64,000 bases of DNA from Flavobacteriales bacterium (lineage in GTDB: Bacteria; Bacteroidota; Bacteroidia; NS11-12g; UBA9320), in NCBI GenBank assembly GCA_020635455.1, contig JACJZT010000003.1, positions 372,001 through 436,000 of the forward strand, written 5' to 3'. Under the pieces are notes generated by a model. It saw only the letters and a program-made list of their open reading frames with translations, made no database searches and had not been told where the DNA came from. Every line of letters starts with the position of its first letter. Positions within the stretch are counted from its first letter, which is position 1. Positions 10,026 through 18,465 of the stretch are shown in pieces. Both the position numbers and the translations under genes were made by a program.

Positions 10026-10613
10026 ATGAAAACCATACTTACCATCGCACTTACCACATTTATCATAGTTGGTATTTGGAAGTTCATTGCAGCCAGAAAC
10101 AAGGTTAAACTAGTTGAAAATCCTATCACGGAAGAAACTTCTGATATTATGAAATTCTGTATTCAGAAACTGAATTCCAGGGATTCGATTTGTCTCAGGG
10201 ATTTCAAAGGTAAAAAGATCCTGATCGTTAATGTAGCATCACAGTGTGGATTTACGAAACAATATGCCGATCTGCAAAAACTGAGTGAAACTTATGCCGA
10301 CAAACTGGTTGTCATCGGTTTCCCATGTAATCAGTTTGGAAATCAGGAACCTGGCGAAGAATCAGAAATTGAACAATTCTGCAGTACAAAGTTTAACGTA
10401 ACTTTTCCTATAACCACAAAAGTGGATGTTAAGGGGAAAGACCAGCACCCGATATATACCTGGCTTACCAGTAAAGAACTCAATAAAACGGATGATTATA
10501 AAGTGAACTGGAATTTTAATAAATTCTTACTCAACGAAGAAGGACAATTACTCGGGCACTTTGGCAGCCGCATCAATCCTATGGATGAAATTATTACAAA
10601 TTTCTTAAAGTAA
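10026..10613 (+). CDS. Glutathione peroxidase family protein, membrane-anchored, thioredoxin type
   Basis: A 195-residue peroxidase of the GPx fold. An N-terminal hydrophobic segment (4-20) suggests membrane tethering or export. The peroxidatic cysteine is C74 in NVASQCGFT. The conserved FPCNQFGNQEPGE block holds the catalytic Gln, and the WNFNKF motif the Trp. C119 (in EQFCSTKF) sits where thioredoxin-dependent GPx enzymes carry their resolving cysteine, so the reductant is more likely thioredoxin than glutathione (inference from family knowledge). ApaG follows 54 bases downstream. The ~20-residue N-terminal extension distinguishes it from the usual ~160-residue form. Confidence 0.93.
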   Translation: MKTILTIALTTFIIVGIWKFIAARNKVKLVENPITEETSDIMKFCIQKLNSRDSICLRDFKGKKILIVNVASQCGFTKQYADLQKLSETYADKLVVIGFPCNQFGNQEPGEESEIEQFCSTKFNVTFPITTKVDVKGKDQHPIYTWLTSKELNKTDDYKVNWNFNKFLLNEEGQLLGHFGSRINPMDEIITNFLK

Positions 10614-10667
10614 AAAGTATTGCGGTTTTAAAAAATTCAGGTTTATTTGTGTTGCTAATTTAATGCA

Positions 10668-11054
10668 ATGGTTACTGCAATTACAAAAAATATAGAGGTT
10701 TCAGTTGAAACAAGTTACCAGCAGAACCAGTCCAGACCTGACCTAAACTACTTTCTCTTTTCATACAGGATCACCATTTCAAACGAAGGAGAATTTACCG
10801 TACAATTATTAAGTCGATTCTGGGATATCTTCGATTCTCATATGGAACGACGATATGTTGAAGGTGCCGGAGTGGTTGGTGACCAACCTGTCCTTGCTCC
10901 CGGTGAAAGTTATCAGTATGAATCCTTTTGTCAGTTAAAGTCCGATGCCGGAATCATGAAAGGTCACTACAATTTCAAGCGTGAGGTTGACGATCAGGAG
11001 TTTAAAGTGATCATCCCTGAGTTCAATCTTATTCCGGATTTCAGGAATAACTGA
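10668..11054 (+). CDS. apaG: ApaG domain protein
   Basis: A 128-residue protein spanning the whole ApaG fold (an immunoglobulin-like/fibronectin III-like beta-sandwich). Visible family blocks are ITKNIEVSVETSYQ, YRITISNEGEFTVQLLSRFW, VVGDQPVLAPGESYQYES and GIMKGHYNF. The family has been linked to Co2+/Mg2+ resistance and Ap4A metabolism, but the molecular role is uncertain. It sits downstream of the GPx gene in the same direction and converges on bcp. Confidence 0.93.
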   Translation: MVTAITKNIEVSVETSYQQNQSRPDLNYFLFSYRITISNEGEFTVQLLSRFWDIFDSHMERRYVEGAGVVGDQPVLAPGESYQYESFCQLKSDAGIMKGHYNFKREVDDQEFKVIIPEFNLIPDFRNN

Positions 11055-11105
11055 GAAATCCGGCGAAATTAAGACTTTGGTTTAACGAGCTTTTAGTATT
11101 TCCTA

Positions 11106-11555
11106 CTAAGAATCAAGAATCTGAGCGCTGTGGTCAGAGGTCTTTACTTTTTCAATGATTTCCGCAACTACCCCGTTCTCAATCAGGAAGGTTACTCTGG
11201 CCATACCCATATATTTTCTGCCATACATGCTTTTTTCAACCCAGGTTCCGAATACGTTCGCAACGGAATGATCTTCGTCTGTCAACAGGTCAAAAGGCAA
11301 AGAATACTTTTCTATAAACTTTATGTGTTTTTTTGCATTATCAGGACTAATTCCAAATATGAGGTATCCTTTTTTCTTAAGCACCTCATAATTATCCCTC
11401 AAATTACACGCTTGAGCCGTGCATCCGGGTGTATCGTCTTTCGGGTAAAAATACAAGACCAGTTTATTCTTGTAGAGGTCTTTTGAATGAACCACTTCTC
11501 CCCTTTGGTTGGTGGTACTGAATTCAGGTGCTTTATCGCCAACTTTTAATTCCAT
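11106..11555 (-). CDS. bcp: Thioredoxin-dependent thiol peroxidase (Bcp/PrxQ)
   Basis: A 149-residue atypical 2-Cys peroxiredoxin. The peroxidatic cysteine is C45 in the DDTPGCTAQACNLRD motif and the resolving cysteine is C50, the CxxxxC pair that defines this subfamily. GISPDNAKKHIKFIEKYSLPFDLLTDEDH and TFLIENG complete the fold. It reduces H2O2 and organic peroxides using thioredoxin. The gene starts 16 bases after the M23 peptidase stop on the same strand, so it is probably the last gene of an M1-M23-bcp transcript. With the GPx 500 bases away this makes a small local group of thiol peroxidases. Confidence 0.95.
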   Translation of the reverse strand: MELKVGDKAPEFSTTNQRGEVVHSKDLYKNKLVLYFYPKDDTPGCTAQACNLRDNYEVLKKKGYLIFGISPDNAKKHIKFIEKYSLPFDLLTDEDHSVANVFGTWVEKSMYGRKYMGMARVTFLIENGVVAEIIEKVKTSDHSAQILDS

Positions 11556-11571
11556 ACTCTTTAAACAAATA

Positions 11572-13380
11572 TTATAATTTGAATGTTTTCAAAATTTCTG
11601 ATTTATTCCCAACCCGGTCTGTAACCAGAATTTTCAGTACGTGATCGCCATTTTTTAACGCAACCGGCCATTTGCCATGCACCAGATCGATCTTAGGGTC
11701 GTACTGAAAAAGTTGCCAGTTACCATCCAGGGCCAATTCAATTTTATTAACGCCACCGGGTTTATCCAGCACGTTTAAACTGAATCCGTTTTTACCAACG
11801 CTGATGTTCTTCACCTCAGGCCCTGATTCATCTTTAACTATATAAAAATTCCCTAATAATTTTGGCTTGCAAATAAGGGTATTATTCTTTGTAAAGGTTA
11901 TTTCGGGCCTTTCTGCTTTGGTATCGGTCAATCGGATGAAAATGTATTTATCGGGATCCTGGAGGGGGGTCTTAGGTTTGAAGGTTATGGTAAAAGAATC
12001 GTTAACCGGAATGCTGCTTCTCATTACTTCCCAGGTTTGATGACCTTTATGAAGATATTTTGAAATACCCAATCTGAAGTTAATGGTATCATAAAGCACA
12101 CCTTTAGGAAGATCAACTCTAAGAGAATCGTTACCAACCGGTATTTGAAACGAATTGTTCTGAGATGGAAAAAACATCCTGGAGAACAATTCAGGTTGTT
12201 CCGGTATGGATACAATTTCCGGAGGGAAGCCTATGTCGGCATTATCATCCCCAATTAAAACAAACTCTGCCGAGTCTTTGTAACCGGGAAAGTCCTCTAT
12301 AACTACCTTTATACTGTAAGTACGCTTCGCCTGAATGAAGAATTTACCCTCTTGTATGCTTACCGGATAAATATTCAGCCGGTTTCCATTATCCCTGAAA
12401 AGTTTGATTATTCTTTGATCCTTCAGTTCTTTTACCGGATGATCCATATAACAATTCACCTGCCTCCAGTCTTCAAAAGGCATGCGTTTGATGTTATGCT
12501 CCAGTATTAATTCACCTTCGAGGTATAATCTGGCAATGGGTACTCCCATTCGAAAGGAACCCGGTCTTAGATAATCTTTCCACTCTGCTCCCAGTCCATA
12601 CCAGCCTGGTGTAACCTTTACATTTCTCGTTTCATTCGATTTATTCTTTGTATAAATTTTTGCAACCCGGTAGGTTCCGGTCTCAAAATGTTTTGTATTC
12701 TCAAATGCATAAAGATTCAGGGCTTCCAGTATCGGTGCACTAATATCCTTTAGCTTGAGTCCGAATAATAAGGGATCGATCGACTCAGAACTTTTGCTGT
12801 CTCTGATTTCAAAGTGCAGATGAGGACCTGCAGAACCTCCGGTGTTACCGGAATATGCTATCAGATCCCCTTTTTTGATCCTGAGTACCGAGTTCTCGGG
12901 AAACAACTCCAGAAAAGCTTCTTTCCTTTGATATTGAATTCCGGTAACGTACGATTCTATCGTATGCACAAATCTATCCAAATGTCCGTAAACAGTGGTA
13001 TAACCATTCGGATGAACTATATAAAGCGCATTGCCGTATCCATAGGGTGAAACATTAATTCTGCCGATATAACCGTCGCCTGAGGCATAAACCGGTATGC
13101 CGGTTTGACCTTTATTGGTCCTGATGTCCAGTCCCGAATGAAAATGATTGGTCCTTATTTCACCAAAATTTCCGGAAAGATCGATCTCTCCGCGAATTGG
13201 CCAGGCAAAAAAATCCTGTGGATACCTGACTGGTTCTGGTCGCTCCTTCTTTGGCGCTTGGGTAGAACACTTTTCCTTAAAAACTGTGGTTTCATGAATT
13301 CTTTCTTTTTCGAATGATAAAATAAAAAAAAGTACTGAAAAGGAAATTAGTGATCCAATAATCAGATATTTTCTGCTCAA
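11572..13380 (-). CDS. M23-family metallopeptidase (LytM-type), envelope
   Basis: A 602-residue protein. One N-terminal membrane segment (5-22) acts as anchor or signal. Residues about 60-200 are an M23 zinc endopeptidase domain: NHFHSGLDIR supplies H81 and D85, then VYASGDGYIGRI, GYTTVYGHLDR (H133), and GPHLHFEIRD (H187, H189). The zinc ligands and catalytic His are all present, so it should be active on peptidoglycan cross-bridges. The ~400-residue C-terminal part is beta-rich and ends with a Ig-like section (GNKSEILKTFKL); I do not recognise a named family there. The gene begins 9 bases after the M1 peptidase stop. Confidence 0.92.
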   Translation of the reverse strand: MSRKYLIIGSLISFSVLFFILSFEKERIHETTVFKEKCSTQAPKKERPEPVRYPQDFFAWPIRGEIDLSGNFGEIRTNHFHSGLDIRTNKGQTGIPVYASGDGYIGRINVSPYGYGNALYIVHPNGYTTVYGHLDRFVHTIESYVTGIQYQRKEAFLELFPENSVLRIKKGDLIAYSGNTGGSAGPHLHFEIRDSKSSESIDPLLFGLKLKDISAPILEALNLYAFENTKHFETGTYRVAKIYTKNKSNETRNVKVTPGWYGLGAEWKDYLRPGSFRMGVPIARLYLEGELILEHNIKRMPFEDWRQVNCYMDHPVKELKDQRIIKLFRDNGNRLNIYPVSIQEGKFFIQAKRTYSIKVVIEDFPGYKDSAEFVLIGDDNADIGFPPEIVSIPEQPELFSRMFFPSQNNSFQIPVGNDSLRVDLPKGVLYDTINFRLGISKYLHKGHQTWEVMRSSIPVNDSFTITFKPKTPLQDPDKYIFIRLTDTKAERPEITFTKNNTLICKPKLLGNFYIVKDESGPEVKNISVGKNGFSLNVLDKPGGVNKIELALDGNWQLFQYDPKIDLVHGKWPVALKNGDHVLKILVTDRVGNKSEILKTFKL

Positions 13381-13389
13381 AACAAGTAA

Positions 13390-15282
13390 CTAAGATCTGT
13401 ATAAAAGGTGTTCAACAGAATTTCTTGAAACCGAATGATATCCGGATTTGGCTTTTTCAAAAACAGATCTTGCCCATTCTTTTCCTTCTTTGGTCTTGAT
13501 CAATTCTTCATAAATGGGCATCAGAAATTTTCTTCGACCAACCGTGGTAAGAAAATTTTCTATTTGAATCCGGTTTATTTTTAAACCTGCTTTAATCGTG
13601 GTTACAAACCAATCGCAATTAATTTCTGAATTGCTTCTTAGTGAAAAATGAAAGGCTTTTTCCATTCTGATGACCTGAAGGCTGCCGGCTTTTTTTGAAA
13701 ACTGTCTGATAAAATATTGCCAGTGATGGGTTGTAAAACCCGTCGTATCCATTTCATAGGGTTTCAAATCTTTACTGAAACAGGCTTCTACCAGTGAATC
13801 TACGCGGGTCAATTCTGTAGAAACAGGTTTTTTCGCACCTTCGGGCATTCCGGCTCCATATATCCAGGCATTGGCCTGTGCTGCCTTTTTCCATTGTTCG
13901 TTCCTGTTCAGTAACTCATTGTTCAAATACTCCAGAAAACCCTCAGTATCCATGGATCCGAAAGCGTGGGACTTAAAATAATTTTTGAGGAACTCATCCC
14001 AGTTTTCCCTTCCAACAACATCTTCGAGATGGCAAAGGAAAAAACGCCCCTTGTCGTAGGCAACATCCGTGAGTCCGTCATCCGGGTCCCGGCCAGAAAG
14101 ATCCAGCTTTAATTTGGTATCTTCCGTCAGGTTATCCATATTCATTTCTTCTATGGTATTTTGCAGATCATTCCAGGCAAGCACCTGTCGCATCTGTTCG
14201 TATGGTTTTCCATAGAGCTTTTCCATGATCCTTTGTTCAAAATAACTGGTAAAACCCTCGTTGAGCCAAAAGTCGTTCCAGGTGGAATTGGTAACCAGAT
14301 TTCCACTCCATGAATGTGCAAGTTCATGGGCTATCAATGCTACCTGACTACGGTCACCTGTAATAACCGTAGGAGTTGCGAAGGTTAATCTGGGATTTTC
14401 CATTCCACCAAATGGAAAACTCGGAGGCAATACCAGAACATCGTACTGTTTCCACATGTATTTTCCATAAAGTTTACCGGCTTCATCTATCATTTTTTGC
14501 ATATCTGCAAATTCCCATGCAGCCTTATCCAACATTCCCGTTTCAGCATAAATACCGCAGTCAGGTCCAAGTGAACGATACGCGATTTTACCGGATGCGA
14601 TCGCAAGGAGATAACTCGATATTGGTTGGTCCTGTTCAAAGGTGTAATAACCATCCGGGTTAATTTCTTTAGGATTCGTTGCACTCATTAAGGCCAAAAA
14701 ATCTTTTTTGGTTTTAATTTCTGCTGAATAGGTAAATTTCACAGCCGGTGCATCCTGGCAAGGCACCCATGACCTTGCAAGTATTGCCTGACTTTGGCTG
14801 TAAAGAAATTCTTCTTCCTTATCGTTTGTTTGTTCGGGTGTTAACCATTGCAAAGCTTCTGATCCGGGAACGGTTTTATAATGAACGATTACCGAATCCT
14901 TCCCCTTAGTTGGGATGTAAAGTGCAGTTCCAAATATCGAATCGGTTTTACCCAACCAATGTTCCAGAATTTTTCCATCACCGTCTTTAACCTGTTCAAT
15001 AACCAGTTCCCGGGTGTCCAGGATCAGGGTGTCATTGTCCTTTGATTTGATCATTTTCAGACCGACCTTACCTTCAAGGGTTTTGTTCTTCCAGTTGATA
15101 TTCAGATCAAGGTGCATATTGTATACCCTGACAAATTGAGGGTTTGAAAAGCTATGAGGGTCATTGTTTTCAAGAAGTATGTACTTTTTTTCCTTGTTCT
15201 CATATTTTTTTTGTGATTGGCACGTTATTAGCAATGAAAGTAATAGGAGTGTCATGAAAATAATTCGACCGGATTTGTTCAT
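13390..15282 (-). CDS. M1-family aminopeptidase, lipoprotein
   Basis: A 630-residue metallopeptidase of the leukotriene-A4-hydrolase/aminopeptidase-B type. The N-terminus is a lipoprotein signal (LLITC, C21). The substrate-binding GGMEN motif is at 292-296, and the zinc site is HELAH (H319, E320, H323) with the third ligand E342 in WLNEGFTSYFE. The downstream DPDDGLTDVAYDKG block and a C-terminal helical repeat domain are also characteristic. It would trim N-terminal residues from peptides in the periplasm or at the surface. It heads the M1-M23-bcp run, divergent from the gene at 15430. A -7-like TAATTTTG is at 15305-15312. Confidence 0.93.
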   Translation of the reverse strand: MNKSGRIIFMTLLLLSLLITCQSQKKYENKEKKYILLENNDPHSFSNPQFVRVYNMHLDLNINWKNKTLEGKVGLKMIKSKDNDTLILDTRELVIEQVKDGDGKILEHWLGKTDSIFGTALYIPTKGKDSVIVHYKTVPGSEALQWLTPEQTNDKEEEFLYSQSQAILARSWVPCQDAPAVKFTYSAEIKTKKDFLALMSATNPKEINPDGYYTFEQDQPISSYLLAIASGKIAYRSLGPDCGIYAETGMLDKAAWEFADMQKMIDEAGKLYGKYMWKQYDVLVLPPSFPFGGMENPRLTFATPTVITGDRSQVALIAHELAHSWSGNLVTNSTWNDFWLNEGFTSYFEQRIMEKLYGKPYEQMRQVLAWNDLQNTIEEMNMDNLTEDTKLKLDLSGRDPDDGLTDVAYDKGRFFLCHLEDVVGRENWDEFLKNYFKSHAFGSMDTEGFLEYLNNELLNRNEQWKKAAQANAWIYGAGMPEGAKKPVSTELTRVDSLVEACFSKDLKPYEMDTTGFTTHHWQYFIRQFSKKAGSLQVIRMEKAFHFSLRSNSEINCDWFVTTIKAGLKINRIQIENFLTTVGRRKFLMPIYEELIKTKEGKEWARSVFEKAKSGYHSVSRNSVEHLLYRS

Positions 15283-15304
15283 TTAGATTACTTTTTATAC
15301 CTTT

Positions 15305-15312
15305 CAAAATTA
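15305..15312 (-). promoter_or_regulatory. Candidate -7 promoter element for the M1-M23-bcp operon
   Basis: TAATTTTG on the minus strand matches TAnnTTTG, 22 bases before the M1 ATG. No TTG is seen at the expected -33 distance. Confidence 0.35.
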
Positions 15313-15429
15313 ACCATCGAACAAGGAGAAAACTAATTGATTAACAAACATGAATGTGAAATTTGGGGATAATTTTTATCGAATAAATTTTATTTTCGCA
15401 CACTATTTTAAAAATCCGAGAAATTTTAA

Positions 15430-16152
15430 ATGAAATCTATCTTTAAAATACTAATCACTACCATAGCTTTAGGGTTGGCGATTGATATTAATGCGCAGGA
15501 TTACAACTACGACGATCCTTATGCAACCGATACAACCAATTACGATGATCCATACGGCGACACCTATAACACTGATTTCAATAACAGTTTCGGGGATACA
15601 AAACCGGTGGTTGAAGAAAAACCAAAGCCTGAAAAAAAGCCATATATAAGATTTGAAGTACCGTTCGATACCATAACCGAACTGGTTACCTATACCGCTG
15701 TTGTTGAGGAGGAAGAAGCAGGCACGGATTCGCTTTACTGGAGAGCCAAAAGATGGATCAATTACGAATTCAGTAAAAAAGATATGAAGAAGAAGATCAC
15801 CAAGGATGATAAGAAGGAATTCAAGATCATAATGGTAGGAGTTTTTCCACTTTTTATTGAGGCGAATAAATATTCAAAAGTTCCCAATGGAAGCATTCAG
15901 TTTGATATGGAACTGCGTTTTAAGGAAGGTCGTTACCGATATAAAATTAACAATCTTGTTCATCTGGTGCCACCCCCTCCCGGTGAAAAAAATGACATTG
16001 TAACGTATTTCGAGTTTTACCGGAAATCTACCATCAATCCTAAAGGCAACGATATGGTCTTAATATCGGCCGATAAGAAAATCCATAAGATGATCGACGC
16101 TTTGCAAAAATATTGCAAAGAACCCATTTATGTTGACGACGACGACTGGTAG
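15430..16152 (+). CDS. Exported DUF4468-like protein with Asp/Tyr-rich leader segment
   Basis: A 240-residue protein with a signal peptide (1-22, NAQ). Residues 23-56 are a repetitive Asp/Tyr/Thr tract (variants of YDDPYxxDT). The remainder, FEVPFDTITELVTYTAVVE then RAKRWINYEF and a C-terminal beta section (IQFDMELRFKEGRYRYKINNLV), has the layout of the Bacteroidota DUF4468/TBP-like family, which has no known function. The C-terminus ends in YVDDDDW, again acidic. It stands alone on the plus strand between divergent and convergent neighbours. The family call is by pattern only. Confidence 0.7.
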   Translation: MKSIFKILITTIALGLAIDINAQDYNYDDPYATDTTNYDDPYGDTYNTDFNNSFGDTKPVVEEKPKPEKKPYIRFEVPFDTITELVTYTAVVEEEEAGTDSLYWRAKRWINYEFSKKDMKKKITKDDKKEFKIIMVGVFPLFIEANKYSKVPNGSIQFDMELRFKEGRYRYKINNLVHLVPPPPGEKNDIVTYFEFYRKSTINPKGNDMVLISADKKIHKMIDALQKYCKEPIYVDDDDW

Positions 16153-16172
16153 TCAGTTAGCCTTTCAGAAAG

Positions 16173-17015
16173 TCAGAGTAATAAACAAAGAGCCGTAAAC
16201 ACTTCACCCTGGTCGATCAGGTCGGATGCCAGTGTATCGTGATCGCTTTCATTTGCGTAGGCATTTTTTATGGCAATTTTCTCCTCATCACTTGGAAAAT
16301 GTTCCAAACTACCAAGTTTACCCAGTTGATTACCGGTTAAATTTTCACTGTTTTTGATATGGTCCGGTAAAGCATCAATTCCAATCCCAATGGTTGTGAG
16401 TGGCTTTTGAACTTCAAACAAAGCTTCTCCATTCGCACGGCAATACCAGTTTCCTCCCATTCTTGCAACAAGATCGATCCTGGTTTGATCGATCATTCCC
16501 TCATCGTTAAGAAATTCCTCTTTTATATGTATGCATTTAACCAGGCAGATCACCAGATTTCCTGCTCCTCCACCCTGTCCAAGTTCCTTAACTTCAAGTA
16601 CTTCGCATTCGAGTTGGACCGGACTTTCCTTTACGCGTTTTGGCCTGACCAGATGTGAGTCGATCGGTGTAAAACCTGATTTCACAAATTCATCAACTCC
16701 CTTTGGAAAAGGACTGCTCGCAAGGCTCATTTGATGCACCATCTCATAATTGACCACGTTGATGACCACTTCAGGTACTTCAAGAATGTAATCGTGTGTA
16801 TTTTTGGTTTCACCGGTTCTGCCGGAACGTGATGGAGAAAAAATTAAAATGGGTGGGTTGGCACTGAAAACATTGAAGAAGCTGAATGGTGACAAATTAT
16901 TCACCCCTTCCTTGCTGATGGTGCTGGCAAAAGCTATCGGCCTTGGGACCACTGCACCCAATAGATAGTGATGTAGCTTTGGAATTGGCAATTCAGATGG
17001 TATCAGCGTTTTCAT
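16173..17015 (-). CDS. Flavin reductase family protein (FMN-binding split barrel)
   Basis: A 280-residue protein. Residues about 15-200 form a flavin-reductase-like split barrel: AVVPRPIAFASTISKEG, NLSPFSFFNVFSANPPILIF, and the NTHDYILEVPEVVINVV block, typical of the DIM6/NTAB-type oxidoreductases that bind FMN. The C-terminal ~70 residues are a helical tail. The substrate or partner is not evident. The gene follows the E2 gene on the same strand with a 51-base gap, so co-transcription is possible but a functional link is not established. Confidence 0.87.
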   Translation of the reverse strand: MKTLIPSELPIPKLHHYLLGAVVPRPIAFASTISKEGVNNLSPFSFFNVFSANPPILIFSPSRSGRTGETKNTHDYILEVPEVVINVVNYEMVHQMSLASSPFPKGVDEFVKSGFTPIDSHLVRPKRVKESPVQLECEVLEVKELGQGGGAGNLVICLVKCIHIKEEFLNDEGMIDQTRIDLVARMGGNWYCRANGEALFEVQKPLTTIGIGIDALPDHIKNSENLTGNQLGKLGSLEHFPSDEEKIAIKNAYANESDHDTLASDLIDQGEVFTALCLLL

Positions 17016-17066
17016 GACTGTTTGGGCCTTTTATATATTAACAAAAAACACTCAGGTTTGTTGGGC

Positions 17067-18278
17067 CTAAACCAACAACCTTACAGGTTCTTCCAAAAGA
17101 TCCTTGAGGCTTAGCAGGAATTTGGAACCAACCACTCCATCAACCACTCTGTGGTCACAGCTAAGGGTAACCTTCATGACATTAACAGGTTTTATTTCAC
17201 CATTTACCACGCCAACCGTCTCTTTTATTCCGCCAACTGCAAGTATGCAGGCATCCGGTGTATTTATGATGGCCGTGAACTCTTCAATACCAAACATTCC
17301 CAGATTGCTTATGGTAAAGGTGTTTCCCTGCCAGTCGCCAGGCTGTAGTTTTTTTTCTTTGGCCTTTTTGCTGTATTCTTTTACTTCGGCACTGATCTGT
17401 GAAAGAGCTTTCTGATTTGCAAACCTGACTACAGGAACCAGAAGTCCTTCATCTACTGCCATTGCAACACCAATGTGAATGTGATGGTTTATCCTGATTT
17501 TGGTTCCCAACCATGAAGCATTCACCATAGGGTGTTTGGTCAATGCAATTGCGGATGCCTTAACAACAAGATCATTCATGGAAATTTTTACCTCTGAGAA
17601 TTCATTCATCCTTTCCCTGGCTTTAATGGCATTGTCCATATTGATCTCCATGGTAAGATAAAAATGTGGAGCGGTAAATTTACTTTCCGACAATCGGTTA
17701 GCAATGGTTTTTCGCATTTGGGAAACGGGTATTTCTTCAAAACTTTCCATCATACCTGCTGACGAGGTATTTGCAACCGGCATTGGCTTCGCATTCTCAA
17801 TGTCTCTCTTTATAATTCTTCCATGATCTCCCGATCCTGCAATAGTTTGGATATCGATCCCTTTCTCGGCAGCAATTTTTTTGGCAAGCGGACTTGCTTT
17901 GGTCCTGGAATCATCATGGTTAAGTGCTTTAACAGATTCAACCGGTTTTTCTTCCTTCTGAACGATTTCAACCGGTGCATCAGGTTCAGTTTTTGCTGCC
18001 GCCGGATTTGAGTCCAGTTTAATTCCGGAAATATCTTCACCTTCCTTGCCAATAATGGCAATGATACTATCAACCGGAATTGCACTGCCTTCGTCGGCTA
18101 CAAGCTTAAGAACATGGCCTTTTGAGAAATTTTCGAGTTCCATAGTGGCTTTATCGGTTTCGACGTCAGCCAGAATGTCTCCGCTTTTAACAGAATCTCC
18201 AACCTTTACATTCCACTTCACGATCACACCTTCTTCCATGGTGTCACTCATCTTAGGTAAACGAATTAATTCAGCCAT
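17067..18278 (-). CDS. Dihydrolipoyl acyltransferase, E2 of a 2-oxo-acid dehydrogenase (pyruvate-type)
   Basis: A 403-residue E2 with three classical parts. There is one lipoyl domain (1-78) with the lipoylated lysine K43 in ETDKATMELE. A peripheral-subunit-binding domain (about 126-165) carries ASPLAKKIAAEKGI and GSGDHGRIIKRDI. The acyltransferase core has the DHRVVDG motif (H376, D380). It passes acyl groups from the E1-bound intermediate to CoA. The lipoyl motif and MSDTMEEG opening resemble pyruvate dehydrogenase E2, but branched-chain specificity cannot be excluded. No E1 or E3 gene is nearby. A -7-like element is at 18291-18298. Confidence 0.92.
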   Translation of the reverse strand: MAELIRLPKMSDTMEEGVIVKWNVKVGDSVKSGDILADVETDKATMELENFSKGHVLKLVADEGSAIPVDSIIAIIGKEGEDISGIKLDSNPAAAKTEPDAPVEIVQKEEKPVESVKALNHDDSRTKASPLAKKIAAEKGIDIQTIAGSGDHGRIIKRDIENAKPMPVANTSSAGMMESFEEIPVSQMRKTIANRLSESKFTAPHFYLTMEINMDNAIKARERMNEFSEVKISMNDLVVKASAIALTKHPMVNASWLGTKIRINHHIHIGVAMAVDEGLLVPVVRFANQKALSQISAEVKEYSKKAKEKKLQPGDWQGNTFTISNLGMFGIEEFTAIINTPDACILAVGGIKETVGVVNGEIKPVNVMKVTLSCDHRVVDGVVGSKFLLSLKDLLEEPVRLLV

Positions 18279-18290
18279 AATTTAAAATGG

Positions 18291-18298
18291 CAAAAATA
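18291..18298 (-). promoter_or_regulatory. Candidate -7 promoter element for the E2 gene
   Basis: TATTTTTG on the minus strand matches TAnnTTTG, 12 bases before the E2 ATG. No -33 TTG is visible at the expected distance. Confidence 0.35.
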
Positions 18299-18465
18299 TA
18301 AAAATTATATCGGTCTTAACTGATTTTGCTATTACCTTTCATTTAATTTTGCAGGGGTAACGGAAATATCCATTCAATAGAAATATTTTGCAGGCAATTC
18401 ATAAACCGGGCAGACGTTTCGTAATAAGAACCTGTTCCTCATATTAAACCCAAACCCATTCCATC

